Positions 7,806 through 16,038 of a stretch of 64,000 nucleotides of DNA are shown here, in pieces. A program made the position numbers and the translations under genes. A model generated the notes under the pieces. That model made no database searches. It was given only the letters and a program-made list of their open reading frames with translations, and had not been told where the DNA came from. Origin of the DNA: UBA4971 sp900019985 (GTDB taxonomy: Bacteria > Bacillota > SHA-98 > UBA4971). The DNA lies in assembly GCA_050949175.1 (NCBI GenBank), contig JBMNFG010000009.1:62001-126000 (forward strand), given 5' to 3'. Position 1 is the first letter of the stretch. Every line of letters begins with the position of its first letter.

Positions 7806-8987
7806 TCAGACGATGCCTTTTACAAGCACAATAGGTGTACCTGCATCCGCTGAGCCGCTTACCAGGTCAGCCAGGCTTGCGATTACGTCTTCAATCCTCC
7901 GCGGAGTAGTGCCTTCTGTTGCGTCTGATTGTCTGTCTACGGGTTCATGTGCTTTCGCCTTCAGAGCGTTTTCTATGTCAGAGACATTAGCTCCCTGATA
8001 CCACATTTCATCAGCGATGTACTTGTACTTGAGCCCTTCTCTGTACCTGCCTGCAAGGCCCGGTGTCATTCCGAAGGTGGGTTTTGGGTCAGCCAGTTCA
8101 TATATACCGGTTGAAGGATCGCGGTAAGCACCGTCTCCGAATATCAGCACTTCTATATTCTTGCCCAGGTTGTCTCTGACCATAGCTTGTATCTGCTCTG
8201 CAACTTCATCTGAGTTGCGCGGAGCAAGTTTCAGCCTGTCGCCGGAAGACATGTTGCTTCCGAGAAGCCCCCATTCTGACCAGGCACTCTGAGGTGTGTT
8301 GCACAGGTCTTGCAGAGTTATGCATTTATCTGTTATCGGTGCAAGGGTGGCCCTTATCTCGTCACGCTTATGAACATTTGATACGATAACTGCGTCAGGA
8401 CCGGCTTCAACGATCTTTGTAGGATCATTGCAAAAGTAGAGTCTCGCCTTGGCGCCTTGTTCCGTTATGGTAGCGGTGTAAAGGTCAACATAGTCAACCT
8501 GGGTTATTGGGTGCCTAAGCCTGTCTTGGCCCGCTTCTTCCAGCGTTATGATGTCTTCGTTACATTTCCCCAGCTTCTTTGGTAGGTCAGGGTGCAGAAT
8601 GGGATTGCCTACCTCGTCTGTGGGATGGGAGAACTGCACTATTACTTCACCTTGTGGCACAGCCCTTGCAAAGCCCTTAAGCACAAGCCAGAACCTGTTG
8701 CGGCTTAGAAGAGGGAACAGGACTCCGAGCTTTGCAGAAGGCCCGAGTTCAAGCCGCTTTTGCACCTCTTTGGCGACATCATCCACAGTGACATAGTTGT
8801 CTTGTGCTCTTGCCACTATTGATTCAGTGACGCAGACAGTGTCGCCTGAAGCCAGCAGGCCGTCATTGTCGCACTTGGCCAGAGCATCGTAGATCATCTG
8901 AACTATGCCAGTTCCGGGAACTACTACCCCTATCTTGATGCCTAACGCTGATACCCCTACGTACTCAGGTAATCTTGTCACTCTCAA
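7806..8987 (-). CDS. CofE-like (F420-0:gamma-glutamyl ligase family) protein
   Basis: The 393-residue product matches the family of coenzyme F420-0:L-glutamate ligase: an N-terminal GIKIGVVVPGTGIVQMIYDAL region, CVTESIVARAQDNYVTVDDVA, and FGDGAYRDPSTGIYELADP with KYKYIADE. In the characterised enzyme GTP drives addition of glutamate to F420-0. Homologues of this longer form are common in anaerobic Bacillota that show no sign of making F420, so the substrate may be a different carboxylate or peptide. None of the other F420 biosynthesis genes is in the window. The start is TTG at 8987 with AAAGGA just upstream; GTG two codons later is an alternative with better spacing. It is a single-gene transcript closed by the terminator at 7752. 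Confidence 0.75.
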   Translation of the reverse strand: MRVTRLPEYVGVSALGIKIGVVVPGTGIVQMIYDALAKCDNDGLLASGDTVCVTESIVARAQDNYVTVDDVAKEVQKRLELGPSAKLGVLFPLLSRNRFWLVLKGFARAVPQGEVIVQFSHPTDEVGNPILHPDLPKKLGKCNEDIITLEEAGQDRLRHPITQVDYVDLYTATITEQGAKARLYFCNDPTKIVEAGPDAVIVSNVHKRDEIRATLAPITDKCITLQDLCNTPQSAWSEWGLLGSNMSSGDRLKLAPRNSDEVAEQIQAMVRDNLGKNIEVLIFGDGAYRDPSTGIYELADPKPTFGMTPGLAGRYREGLKYKYIADEMWYQGANVSDIENALKAKAHEPVDRQSDATEGTTPRRIEDVIASLADLVSGSADAGTPIVLVKGIV

Positions 8988-9185
8988 CAGTCCTTTTCTC
9001 CATAAAGTTTGAGCATGCCGGTTTGCTCATAGAATATACCTGAAATGCCTTAGGTTAGCAATTCCAATAACAGTCAATCTCTTCCTTCAATGGTTCGCGC
9101 TGCAAGTCTATGTTTCCTGGTCTGAATACATCGGGAAATAGCACAGCCGTCCTTGTGCTGTGCAGGTAGTGTTAGGAGGCTAGCC

Positions 9186-9223
9186 AAAAAAATTGGGGAT
9201 TCTGCCGGCGGGCAAAACCCCAT
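9186..9223 (-). terminator. Terminator after tRNA-Arg
   Basis: On the minus strand GGGG and CCCC arms enclose an inner TTGCC/GGCAG stem and are followed by seven T residues (plus-strand A run at 9186-9192). It lies 10 bases beyond the encoded CCA of the tRNA. Confidence 0.7.
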
Positions 9224-9232
9224 ATCAAAAAA

Positions 9233-9309
9233 TGGCACGCCCGGCAGGATTCGAACCTGCGACCTTCTGATCCGTAGTCAGACGCTCTAATCCACTGAGC
9301 TACGGGCGC
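9233..9309 (-). tRNA. tRNA-Arg (anticodon ACG)
   Basis: The minus strand folds as a cloverleaf of 77 bases with an encoded CCA end. The acceptor is GCGCCCG with CGGGCGT (first pair G-U), the anticodon stem is TCTGA/TCAGA around loop CTACGGA (anticodon ACG), and the T-loop is TTCGAAT. ACG is normally edited to ICG by TadA, whose gene is also in this window. Confidence 0.97.
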
Positions 9310-9578
9310 GGATAAACTATCATTAGCAAAAACCGTATCTTTTGCTACTCGGCTTCTCATTTCTTAGCTACGTCCCATCAGCTATACTAACATAACTTAA
9401 TGGTAGGTTCAAGAGTTACGAGATTCTCTTAATCCTGAACCTGATAGAGATGCTGAAGTCATGAAACTGTTGATAGAAGAGGAAGGATCGTCTACCCTAT
9501 AAGTGGAATCGTAGAAAGACTCCAAATAAACGATGGGGCAGGCATTACTGTTAGCTGAGATAGGGGGATTTACCGGAA

Positions 9579-10097
9579 ATGACGTTAAACGAAAACGATC
9601 TTCGCTGGTGCGAGATGTGTAATGCCCAGCATGGTCCAAGCCGCGCGTTTTATGGGCCGGGTGTGGAAATGTGCCCGGAGCACAACCATAAACTGCTGGA
9701 TGTATCCGTGATGGCCGGGGTGACTGCTAAGGATACAGCGACAGTAAAGTGGTCGATTCTAGGTATAGCGGTATTTGTCATAGCGATAGATCTCATAGCA
9801 GGTTGGGGAGGGCAGCCCTCCCTTATTGTAGGTGTTATAGCAGCAATGACACTGCTTTTTGTTACAAAGGGCGGAAGGTTTTCTAAGGCCATTCGTACCC
9901 AAGCCGAAGATTATTTAAAGCAGTGGGCCAAAGAACGTGAAGAGGTGCTGAAAACAGCCAGTGATATGCTGGACTCTTCTAACCCTCAAGGCACGTTGGA
10001 GATCCTTGAAAAGGTGAGAAGTAGAGGATTCAGCGATCCTGAACTCGATGCTCTTTACGACAGGAGCCTCAACGAACTCGATAGATTAGAGGGGTAA
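9579..10097 (+). CDS. Zinc-ribbon-like membrane protein of unknown function
   Basis: I do not recognise this 172-residue protein. Its N-terminus carries two Cys-containing motifs, CEMC at about residues 11-14 and CPEH near 32-35, which could hold one zinc ion. Two membrane segments follow (about 57-75 and 80-95), then a soluble charged tail with a coiled-coil-like stretch (AEDYLKQWAKEREEVLKTA) and a helical repeat-like end (NPQGTLEILEKVRSRGFSDPELDAL). ATG at 9579 follows a GGGGG site. The 269 bases upstream (9310-9578) hold no recognisable gene. The next gene is an ECF S component, but 112 bases and an RNA-structured leader separate them. Confidence 0.75.
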   Translation: MTLNENDLRWCEMCNAQHGPSRAFYGPGVEMCPEHNHKLLDVSVMAGVTAKDTATVKWSILGIAVFVIAIDLIAGWGGQPSLIVGVIAAMTLLFVTKGGRFSKAIRTQAEDYLKQWAKEREEVLKTASDMLDSSNPQGTLEILEKVRSRGFSDPELDALYDRSLNELDRLEG

Positions 10098-10101
10098 CTT
10101 C

Positions 10102-10165
10102 TGAACCGCATGGGAGGTTCAGCGTGAGGACCGCTGTTGTAGCCGGACAAGACGGAGGAGTCCGG
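10102..10165 (+). promoter_or_regulatory. Structured leader before the ECF S-component gene
   Basis: Three short stems can form in a row: TGAACC with GGTTCA (10102-10107/10116-10121), CAGCG with CGCTG (10120-10124/10132-10136), and CCGGAC with GTCCGG (10143-10148/10160-10165). Genes for ECF vitamin importers are often under riboswitch control. I could not match this leader to a riboswitch class I know, so a regulatory role is only a suggestion. Confidence 0.3.
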
Positions 10166-10209
10166 AAGGGGAAAAGGCATAATTGAAAGTCTGAGAAAGG
10201 GGTATCGCC

Positions 10210-10755
10210 ATGAGAGAAGACGGCACTAGAAAGCTGATTCTGGGCGGATTGTTTGTGGCTTTGGGAATAGTCTTGCCAATGGCCTTTCATTCGGTTGGCG
10301 CAGGGCCTGTGTTTCTTCCTATGCATATTCCAGTTTTGCTCGCAGGATGCATAACCGGGCCGGCTGTTGGGGTCCTCGTTGGTGCTGTCACGCCTATCTT
10401 AAGTTCTCTCTTAACAGGTATGCCATCTCTTATGCCCCCTGTAGCCCAGATGATGGTGGTGGAACTCGCTATATACGGTCTGCTTTCCGGGCTTACCTAC
10501 AAGACTTGGAAGCTTCACATAGTGGTGTCACTGATTATCGCCATGTTCGGCGGACGTATTATTTACGGAATCCTTAGAGCCTTCGTGCTGCCGCTTTATG
10601 GATTCAGTCCGATTCCGGTCTTCTATCCGATAACAGCCGGGCTTGTTGCAGGCCTGCCCGGTATAGTGATTCAGCTTGTGCTTATCCCGCCTGTTGTGAT
10701 TTTTCTTGAAAGGCAGCTTGGGGTGGAGAGAAGTACAAGCAATAGACGGCGTTAA
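10210..10755 (+). CDS. ECF transporter S component (vitamin importer, substrate unknown)
   Basis: A 181-residue protein with about six membrane segments, the size and shape of the substrate-binding S component of energy-coupling factor importers. The N-terminal run RKLILGGLFVALGIVLPMAFH and the loop LLTGMPSLMPPVAQMMVVELAIYG fit the family: a short first helix with small residues binds the shared EcfT module, and loops bind the vitamin. The EcfA/EcfT genes are not in the window, as expected for group II systems that share one module. ATG at 10210 follows GAAAGG. The substrate cannot be read from the sequence. Confidence 0.8.
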   Translation: MREDGTRKLILGGLFVALGIVLPMAFHSVGAGPVFLPMHIPVLLAGCITGPAVGVLVGAVTPILSSLLTGMPSLMPPVAQMMVVELAIYGLLSGLTYKTWKLHIVVSLIIAMFGGRIIYGILRAFVLPLYGFSPIPVFYPITAGLVAGLPGIVIQLVLIPPVVIFLERQLGVERSTSNRRR

Positions 10756-10784
10756 GGCGTTAATAAGAACCTAGAGCAAGGATT

Positions 10785-10845
10785 GGCCGGCCGTGTCTAG
10801 CCTGCCAGATGTATAACAGCAGGCTGCGAGAGGCCGGCCTTCGTT
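10785..10845 (+). terminator. Nested hairpin terminator between convergent genes
   Basis: GGCCGGCC (10785-10792) pairs with GGCCGGCC (10832-10839), and inside it AGCCTGC (10799-10805) pairs with GCAGGCT (10819-10825). A T-rich stretch TTCGTTCT follows on the plus strand. It sits between the S-component stop and the convergent lipoprotein stop at 10925, so it may serve both strands. Confidence 0.6.
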
Positions 10846-10924
10846 CTCAGACGCTGCTCTTGAGCTCTACTGCTCGACTGTGACTCATACGTTGATTTCC
10901 TGGAATCTAATCGTTGAGCACGTC

Positions 10925-11965
10925 TTAAGGCACAATTATGTTTGCTTCATTGCTTCTTGGGCTTTCGTTTCCGGCTTCATCGACGGCAGTGACAAAATAG
11001 GCGTAGGTGGCGCCTGTTTTTGTTTCGGCATCTATATAAGTTTGCTCTTCGGTTCCGGATAAGTGCGGAACTTCCGCTATGACTTTGAAGCCTTCAAAAG
11101 GAGGTTGCCTTCTGTAGACCTTATATCCTAACAGATCAGAGTCAGTTGACTCATTCCACGTGAGGACGACTTCTTCCCCTGAAAAAGCAGCTATAAGGCC
11201 TGTAGGGGGAGGCGGAGGCTCATTGATGCCTATGATAATTGATACGTCGCCAGGCGAGAAATCCCAGCTTACCTTCGTTACCTTGCCGGGCAGTATTTGG
11301 ATTTCTTTCCACAGGCTTTCATACGCTGTATCTCCGTTTTCATCCAGAAGCTTAATCATCATGTAATAAGTCTTTGGCTGTAAGTCTGAAAGTGTAACTG
11401 TGAGCACATCGACTCCGGGTTCACGGGTTACGTTAGTCTGGCTCTTAAGATTATTCGAATCCTTGTACACTCTCAGTTTATGGATTCTCTCATGGTCCGG
11501 AATCCCTGTAAGGTCCACGGTAAGCTCCAGTGTCCCACGGGCAGGCTGCAACACAACATCGGCTTCCGCAGTCTCGCCTGCAACAACTGCGGTCATGCAC
11601 GATCCCTCATAAGCAGTATTACCTTCGGCATCCTTCAGCCGGACTATCACAGTCCAAGGGCCTACTACCACATTGGAGAAGGTAACCTCGGCGGTGCCGT
11701 CTTCCAACGTAACGGTTTTCGACAAGACTGTCGTCCCATTAGTCAGCGAGACTTCAGCTTCAGCGAGGATTGCGCCACCGGAGAGTGTTTCAGCACAACT
11801 TGAGGCTGTAGCCAATCGGGGCATGCTTGCCTCCGGAAGCGAGATGGAGACCTTCACAGAGCCGGTTTCTGTGGAGTCGGCAAGAGGCTTTCCTCCTAAG
11901 CAGCCTGTCAGGGCTACGCATAACAGCGCCGGTATGAGACATAATGTAAAACCCCGCTTTATCAT
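10925..11965 (-). CDS. Secreted lipoprotein with fibronectin type III-like domain
   Basis: The 346-residue product opens with a lipoprotein signal: positive start MIKR, a hydrophobic core, and lipobox LTGC with the lipidated cysteine at residue 22. Two beta-rich segments rich in Thr and Val follow (roughly 35-140 and 145-245), then a proline run NEPPPPPTG at about 250 and a fibronectin type III-like domain (PTGLIAAFSGEEVVLTWNES to the end). It should be anchored to the outer face of the membrane. No catalytic motif is visible. ATG at 11965 has a strong AAAGGAGGG site on the minus strand. It is a single gene, divergent from the sugar-acid operon. Confidence 0.8.
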   Translation of the reverse strand: MIKRGFTLCLIPALLCVALTGCLGGKPLADSTETGSVKVSISLPEASMPRLATASSCAETLSGGAILAEAEVSLTNGTTVLSKTVTLEDGTAEVTFSNVVVGPWTVIVRLKDAEGNTAYEGSCMTAVVAGETAEADVVLQPARGTLELTVDLTGIPDHERIHKLRVYKDSNNLKSQTNVTREPGVDVLTVTLSDLQPKTYYMMIKLLDENGDTAYESLWKEIQILPGKVTKVSWDFSPGDVSIIIGINEPPPPPTGLIAAFSGEEVVLTWNESTDSDLLGYKVYRRQPPFEGFKVIAEVPHLSGTEEQTYIDAETKTGATYAYFVTAVDEAGNESPRSNEANIIVP

Positions 11966-12275
11966 GTTTTCCCTCCTTTCTCTGTTTGTTGCGGTGATGT
12001 GAAAGCTGCCGCAGATATCAACCGTCCTGAGCGGTTGTTACCTCGTTCATATAAATTCTACCCAGCCTGTTTTCCGATTTCCACCATATTTGGGAGTTTC
12101 ATTCCAATAATCGCTCCAAGGTAGGGTTCGGTGGAGAAAAATCGCCTGAAATTAGTTTTCTTTTTCAAATGAAGGATTTACTCCTGGTACAACGAAGATA
12201 CAACATATCACCGTTTATTACTTAGAAAAAAATTTTCAAGTGCCACATGATTTGAGAATGATTGGAGGTAGCGCT
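11966..12275. promoter_or_regulatory. Divergent intergenic region with a possible promoter for the sugar-acid operon
   Basis: This 310-base gap separates the lipoprotein gene from the operon starting at 12276. On the plus strand TTTACT (12177-12182) and TACAAC (12199-12204) are 16 bases apart, a weak sigma-A-like pair. The direct repeat TACAAC-GAAGA-TACAAC (12188-12204) might be a regulator site. No regulator gene for the operon is in the window, and no protein gene is visible here. Confidence 0.3.
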
Positions 12276-13520
12276 ATGTCTTTAAGTAGTGAACGTCTCG
12301 CTAAGACAGTTGAAAAGTGCGTTCTTGAAGCGCCTGTTGTCGATATCCACACACATTTATACTCCTCTTCCTTCGGAGATCTGCTGCTTCGCGGTATTGA
12401 TGAACTGCTTACATATCACTACCTGATCGCTGAAACACTGCGATGTATTCCTATGAAACCGAAGGAGTACTACGCCATGGGCAAAGAGGAGCAGGCGGAT
12501 TTGATTTGGAAGACGCTCTTTTTAGAGAGGTCTCCTGTAAGCGAAGCCTGCCGCGGCGTTGTGACTACCTTGCAGGAATACGGCCTGGACACGTCATCCA
12601 GAGATCTCGACAGCTACCGCCGTTTCTTCTCAAACATCTCAGTGGAAGAACACGTAGATCTTGCTTTCAAGAAGGCTAATTTGGAAGCGGTTGTCATGAC
12701 AAACGACCCCTTTGATCCGGTGGAATCTTCGCGCTGGGAAGAGGGCGCCGAAAGAGATCCCCGTTTCCTGGCAGCCCTCAGGCTCGATCCCCTGCTTAAC
12801 ACATGGACCTCTGCAGTTCCTATTCTGAAGGAGAGAGGTTATGACGTAGCAGAAGACTTTTCAGGGAAGACAGTCTCTGAAGTCCGGCGGTTCCTGGAGT
12901 ATTGGCGCAAGAAGATGGAACCTGTGTATTTGGCTGTGTCTCTGCCTCCTGAATTCACTTATCCTGACACATCGCCTCGAGGGAGGCTCCTTGAAGACGT
13001 AATTCTACCCTTCTGTAAGGAAACAGGCTTGCCTTTCGCTCCTATGATAGGCGTTAAAAAGCTGATCAATCCTGAGCTGCGTCTTGCAGGAGACAGTGTG
13101 GGCAAGTCTTGCATTGGTGCGGTGGAGCAGCTTTGCTTGAGGAACCCTGAGGTTCGTTTCCTCGTTTCAATACTATCCAGGGAGAATCAGCATGAACTTG
13201 CCGTCGCAGCGCGGAAGTTCTCCAACCTCAAGGTTTTCGGGTGCTGGTGGTTTTTGAACAATCCCAGCCTCGTAGAAGAGATTACCACTATGCGCATGGA
13301 GTTGCTGGGCCTCAGTTTCATCCCTCAACACTCTGACGCCAGGGTGCTGGATCAGGTCGTCTACAAGTGGAAACACAGCAAGGAAATAATCACAAAGGTA
13401 TTAGTAAGAAAGTATCAGGACCTTATGGCCACAGGGTGGACTTTGGGGGAAGACGAGATTAAGCGAGACGTTAACAGTCTTTTCTACGGCAATGTCAAGG
13501 ACGCACTGAACCTCGCATAA
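12276..13520 (+). CDS. Glucuronate isomerase-like (UxaC-related) amidohydrolase-fold enzyme
   Basis: From ATG at 12276, which has GGAGGT six bases upstream, the product has 414 residues. VVDIHTHLYSSSFGDLLLRGIDELLTYHYLIAE near the start holds the metal-binding HxH of the amidohydrolase fold. The late GCWWFLNNPSLVEE and SFIPQHSDARVLDQ segments resemble uronate isomerase. Uronate isomerases convert glucuronate to fructuronate and galacturonate to tagaturonate. The protein is a distant member (usual UxaC is about 470 residues), so a different sugar acid is possible. It is the first gene of a plus-strand cluster with a UxaE-like epimerase, an SDR, a kinase and 6-phosphogluconate dehydrogenase, which fits a uronate or aldonate pathway. 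Confidence 0.75.
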   Translation: MSLSSERLAKTVEKCVLEAPVVDIHTHLYSSSFGDLLLRGIDELLTYHYLIAETLRCIPMKPKEYYAMGKEEQADLIWKTLFLERSPVSEACRGVVTTLQEYGLDTSSRDLDSYRRFFSNISVEEHVDLAFKKANLEAVVMTNDPFDPVESSRWEEGAERDPRFLAALRLDPLLNTWTSAVPILKERGYDVAEDFSGKTVSEVRRFLEYWRKKMEPVYLAVSLPPEFTYPDTSPRGRLLEDVILPFCKETGLPFAPMIGVKKLINPELRLAGDSVGKSCIGAVEQLCLRNPEVRFLVSILSRENQHELAVAARKFSNLKVFGCWWFLNNPSLVEEITTMRMELLGLSFIPQHSDARVLDQVVYKWKHSKEIITKVLVRKYQDLMATGWTLGEDEIKRDVNSLFYGNVKDALNLA

Positions 13521-13679
13521 TCACTGAAGGATGACAATCAAGAGCCAGGTGTCTTAAGAACAAGGACAAGTGGGAGACAAGAGAGCCTAAACAGCTGATA
13601 GCTGACGATTGAAGATAAGAGAGCTTTTGAGAGCGCTTTATTGACTGATAGTCAAATCGAGTAAGGAGGTACTTGGAGC

Positions 13680-14498
13680 ATGGATAGGCTTTTTGATGTT
13701 TCGGGAAAAGTTGCGGCTATCACAGGTGGTGGAGGGATTCTTTGCAGCGAAATGGCAAGAGCCCTTGCAAAGAGAGGTGCGAAGGTCGCAGTCTTGGATC
13801 TAAGTGAAGAGCAAGCGAAAGCAGTGGCAGACGAGATTACGTCCCAGGGCGGAACTGCCATTGCCATAAAAACCGATGTCCTGGACAGGAAGTCCCTGGA
13901 GAACGCAAGAGGTATTGTTCTGGAGAACTTCGGAAAAGTGGATATCCTCATTAACGGTGCAGGAGGCAACAAAGCAGAGGCTACTACCAGTGATACATTT
14001 GAGTTCTTTGACATACCTCCTGAAGCAATCCAGTGGGTTTTCAACTTGAACCTTCTCGGCACTGTCCTTGCCACCCAGGTTTTCGGCGAGCAGATGGCAA
14101 AACAGGGAGAAGGAGTAATCATTAACATTTCTTCCATGGCATCGATCAGGCCCCTGACAAGGACAATAGGGTATTCCGCAGCCAAGGCAGCTATCAATAA
14201 CTTCACTCAGTGGATGGCTGTCCACTTCAACATGAATTACTCTAAGAATATCCGTGTCAACGCAATCGCTCCCGGGTTCTTCCTGACAAATCAGAACCGC
14301 TTCCTCCTCACTGATAAGGATACCGGAGAAATGACCCCCAGAGGCAAGCAGATAATTGACCATACGCCTATGGGACGATACGGTGACCCTGAGGACCTCA
14401 TCGGAACCCTTATTTACCTGGTTTCTGATGCATCGGAATTCGTAACAGGCATAGTTGTACCTGTTGACGGCGGGTTCTCGTCCTACAGCGGTGTATAA
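13680..14498 (+). CDS. Short-chain dehydrogenase/reductase, probably acting on a sugar acid
   Basis: A 272-residue classical SDR. The nucleotide loop is GGGGILCSEMA in VAAITGGGGILCSEMARAL (residues 10-28); the acidic residue after the second strand (AVLDLSEE) favours NAD(H). The structural NGAGG is present, the catalytic serine lies in INISSMAS, and YxxxK is YSAAK. It resembles fructuronate/mannonate oxidoreductases of the SDR type, which in this operon could reduce a keto-uronate to an aldonate. ATG at 13680 follows a strong AAGGAGG site. The 160 bases before it hold no gene and no clear terminator. Confidence 0.82.
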   Translation: MDRLFDVSGKVAAITGGGGILCSEMARALAKRGAKVAVLDLSEEQAKAVADEITSQGGTAIAIKTDVLDRKSLENARGIVLENFGKVDILINGAGGNKAEATTSDTFEFFDIPPEAIQWVFNLNLLGTVLATQVFGEQMAKQGEGVIINISSMASIRPLTRTIGYSAAKAAINNFTQWMAVHFNMNYSKNIRVNAIAPGFFLTNQNRFLLTDKDTGEMTPRGKQIIDHTPMGRYGDPEDLIGTLIYLVSDASEFVTGIVVPVDGGFSSYSGV

Positions 14499-14541
14499 CC
14501 TTGTTGCTTAGCCGAAAAGAGCGTAGTCAAACGAATGTATT

Positions 14542-16017
14542 GTGGTGAGGAAAATGAAAGCTATAGGCTTAGAGGTCAGCACGTCCTCTGCGAAATCTAT
14601 AATATTCTGTCCGAAGAACGGCGTAATAGCCGAGGCTACGCTGCCGTTTCCTAAAGACATAGCTGACGGCCCCACTCAGGATCCGGACGGGATCGTCTCT
14701 ACTGCCATTGACGTTCTGAAGGAAGTAGTTGCTTCGTCCGGAGTTGACGTGAGCTCCATCGGGGCCATTGGCTTGAGCGGGACCTGGCACAGCCTGCTGC
14801 TTTTGGATAAGGACATGCGGCCTTTGCGCAGGATCAGCACATGGGCAGATTCAAGCGCTGCGCCGACTGTTGCCGAGTTCCGCAAAGACGAAGAAGCGGT
14901 GCGCAAGTTCTACCACAAGACAGGGTGTATGGTTCATGCTATGTACCCTCTGTGGAAGTGGGTCCATCTCAGCCGGACTCAGCCCGAGCTCTCCCGGAGG
15001 GCAGCGTATTTTTCATCGCAGATTGAGTACGTCTATCAGGCGTTGACATCTGAAAGAGCGATATCAAAGTGCACAGCTTCAGGGACAGGCCTGATGAACA
15101 TCCATTCCTTGGACTGGGATGATGAGATCCTGGAATTCGCAGGGATAGAGCGGGGCCGGCTGGGCGACCTTGTGGAAGCGTTCCACACAGCGCCTCTGTT
15201 GCCGTCCATTGCGAAGGAAGTAGGCCTGCCTCCGGGGCTCCCCGTAACTTGCGGTTCAGCTGACGGCGCCATGAACCAGGTGGGAATCGGCGGGGTTAGC
15301 GAAGGGATCATGTCAATGTCTGTAGGGACTTCAGGTGCGCTAAGGGTGGCGCATCCGGAACCGAAGATCCCTGATACGCCCTCTACATGGTGTTATTATC
15401 TCTTTGGCGGCAAAAGGCTGGCAGGTGCTGCCATCAACGGTGCAACAAACTGTGTTGATTGGTACCTTGACCGTTTAGGAGGCAAGGAAACCGGGCATCG
15501 GGATTACAAGAGATTGGAAGAAGGTGCATCCGCGGTGTCCGTGGAGAACGCCCCGTATTTTCTGCCGTTCCTTTTCGGAGAAAGATGCCCGGGTTGGTAC
15601 GAAGAGAGGACAGGCACCTTCTACCGGGTGAAAGGCTCACACAATGAGTTTAATCTTTACTACTCAATACTTGAGGGCGTACTCTTCAACATGTACCAGT
15701 GTTACGTAATCCTTGTGGACATCGGCGGCATACCTGATAACGTAATCATGTCAGGAGGCATATTGAATTCTCCCTTGTGGCGGCAGATGGCAGCCGATAT
15801 CTTCAAAAGAGAGCTCCTGGCAACCGGTGCTGCGAATGACTCAACTGTAGGTGCAGCTCTCATAGCGCTGGAAGCTGTAGGCGGGATTGACTCAGTTCGC
15901 AACTACCGGCCGGATGTTGCAATGAGGTTTACCCCGCAGGATGATAAACTCGAGCTTTATGAACGTAGATTCAGAACATATCTTGAGCTCTATGACGAGC
16001 TTACAAAGACTTCGTAA
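14542..16017 (+). CDS. FGGY-family carbohydrate kinase (gluconate kinase-like)
   Basis: The 491-residue product has the two-domain sugar kinase fold. The N-terminal AIGLEVSTSSAKSIIF is the first phosphate loop, with a usual DxGTSS replaced by EVSTSS. GLSGTWHSLLLLD, SADGAMNQVGIGG and SGGILNSPLWRQMAADIF are the later family segments. FGGY kinases phosphorylate sugars such as gluconate, xylulose or fuculose. Next to a 6-phosphogluconate dehydrogenase gene, gluconate is the simplest substrate, giving 6-phosphogluconate for the next-but-one gene product. The start is ambiguous: GTG at 14542 and 14545 and ATG at 14554 are all in frame, and homologous starts favour ATG at 14554, though its GGTGAGG is close. 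Confidence 0.82.
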   Translation: MVRKMKAIGLEVSTSSAKSIIFCPKNGVIAEATLPFPKDIADGPTQDPDGIVSTAIDVLKEVVASSGVDVSSIGAIGLSGTWHSLLLLDKDMRPLRRISTWADSSAAPTVAEFRKDEEAVRKFYHKTGCMVHAMYPLWKWVHLSRTQPELSRRAAYFSSQIEYVYQALTSERAISKCTASGTGLMNIHSLDWDDEILEFAGIERGRLGDLVEAFHTAPLLPSIAKEVGLPPGLPVTCGSADGAMNQVGIGGVSEGIMSMSVGTSGALRVAHPEPKIPDTPSTWCYYLFGGKRLAGAAINGATNCVDWYLDRLGGKETGHRDYKRLEEGASAVSVENAPYFLPFLFGERCPGWYEERTGTFYRVKGSHNEFNLYYSILEGVLFNMYQCYVILVDIGGIPDNVIMSGGILNSPLWRQMAADIFKRELLATGAANDSTVGAALIALEAVGGIDSVRNYRPDVAMRFTPQDDKLELYERRFRTYLELYDELTKTS

Positions 16018-16038
16018 GAGAAAGGAGGCTGACATCTC

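Noticed and set aside
9408..9504. Short open stretch reading VQELRDSLNPEPDRDAEV and ending in a stop
   Set aside because: It looks protein-like but has no start codon in frame after the previous stop. It might be a gene remnant, which cannot be supported.
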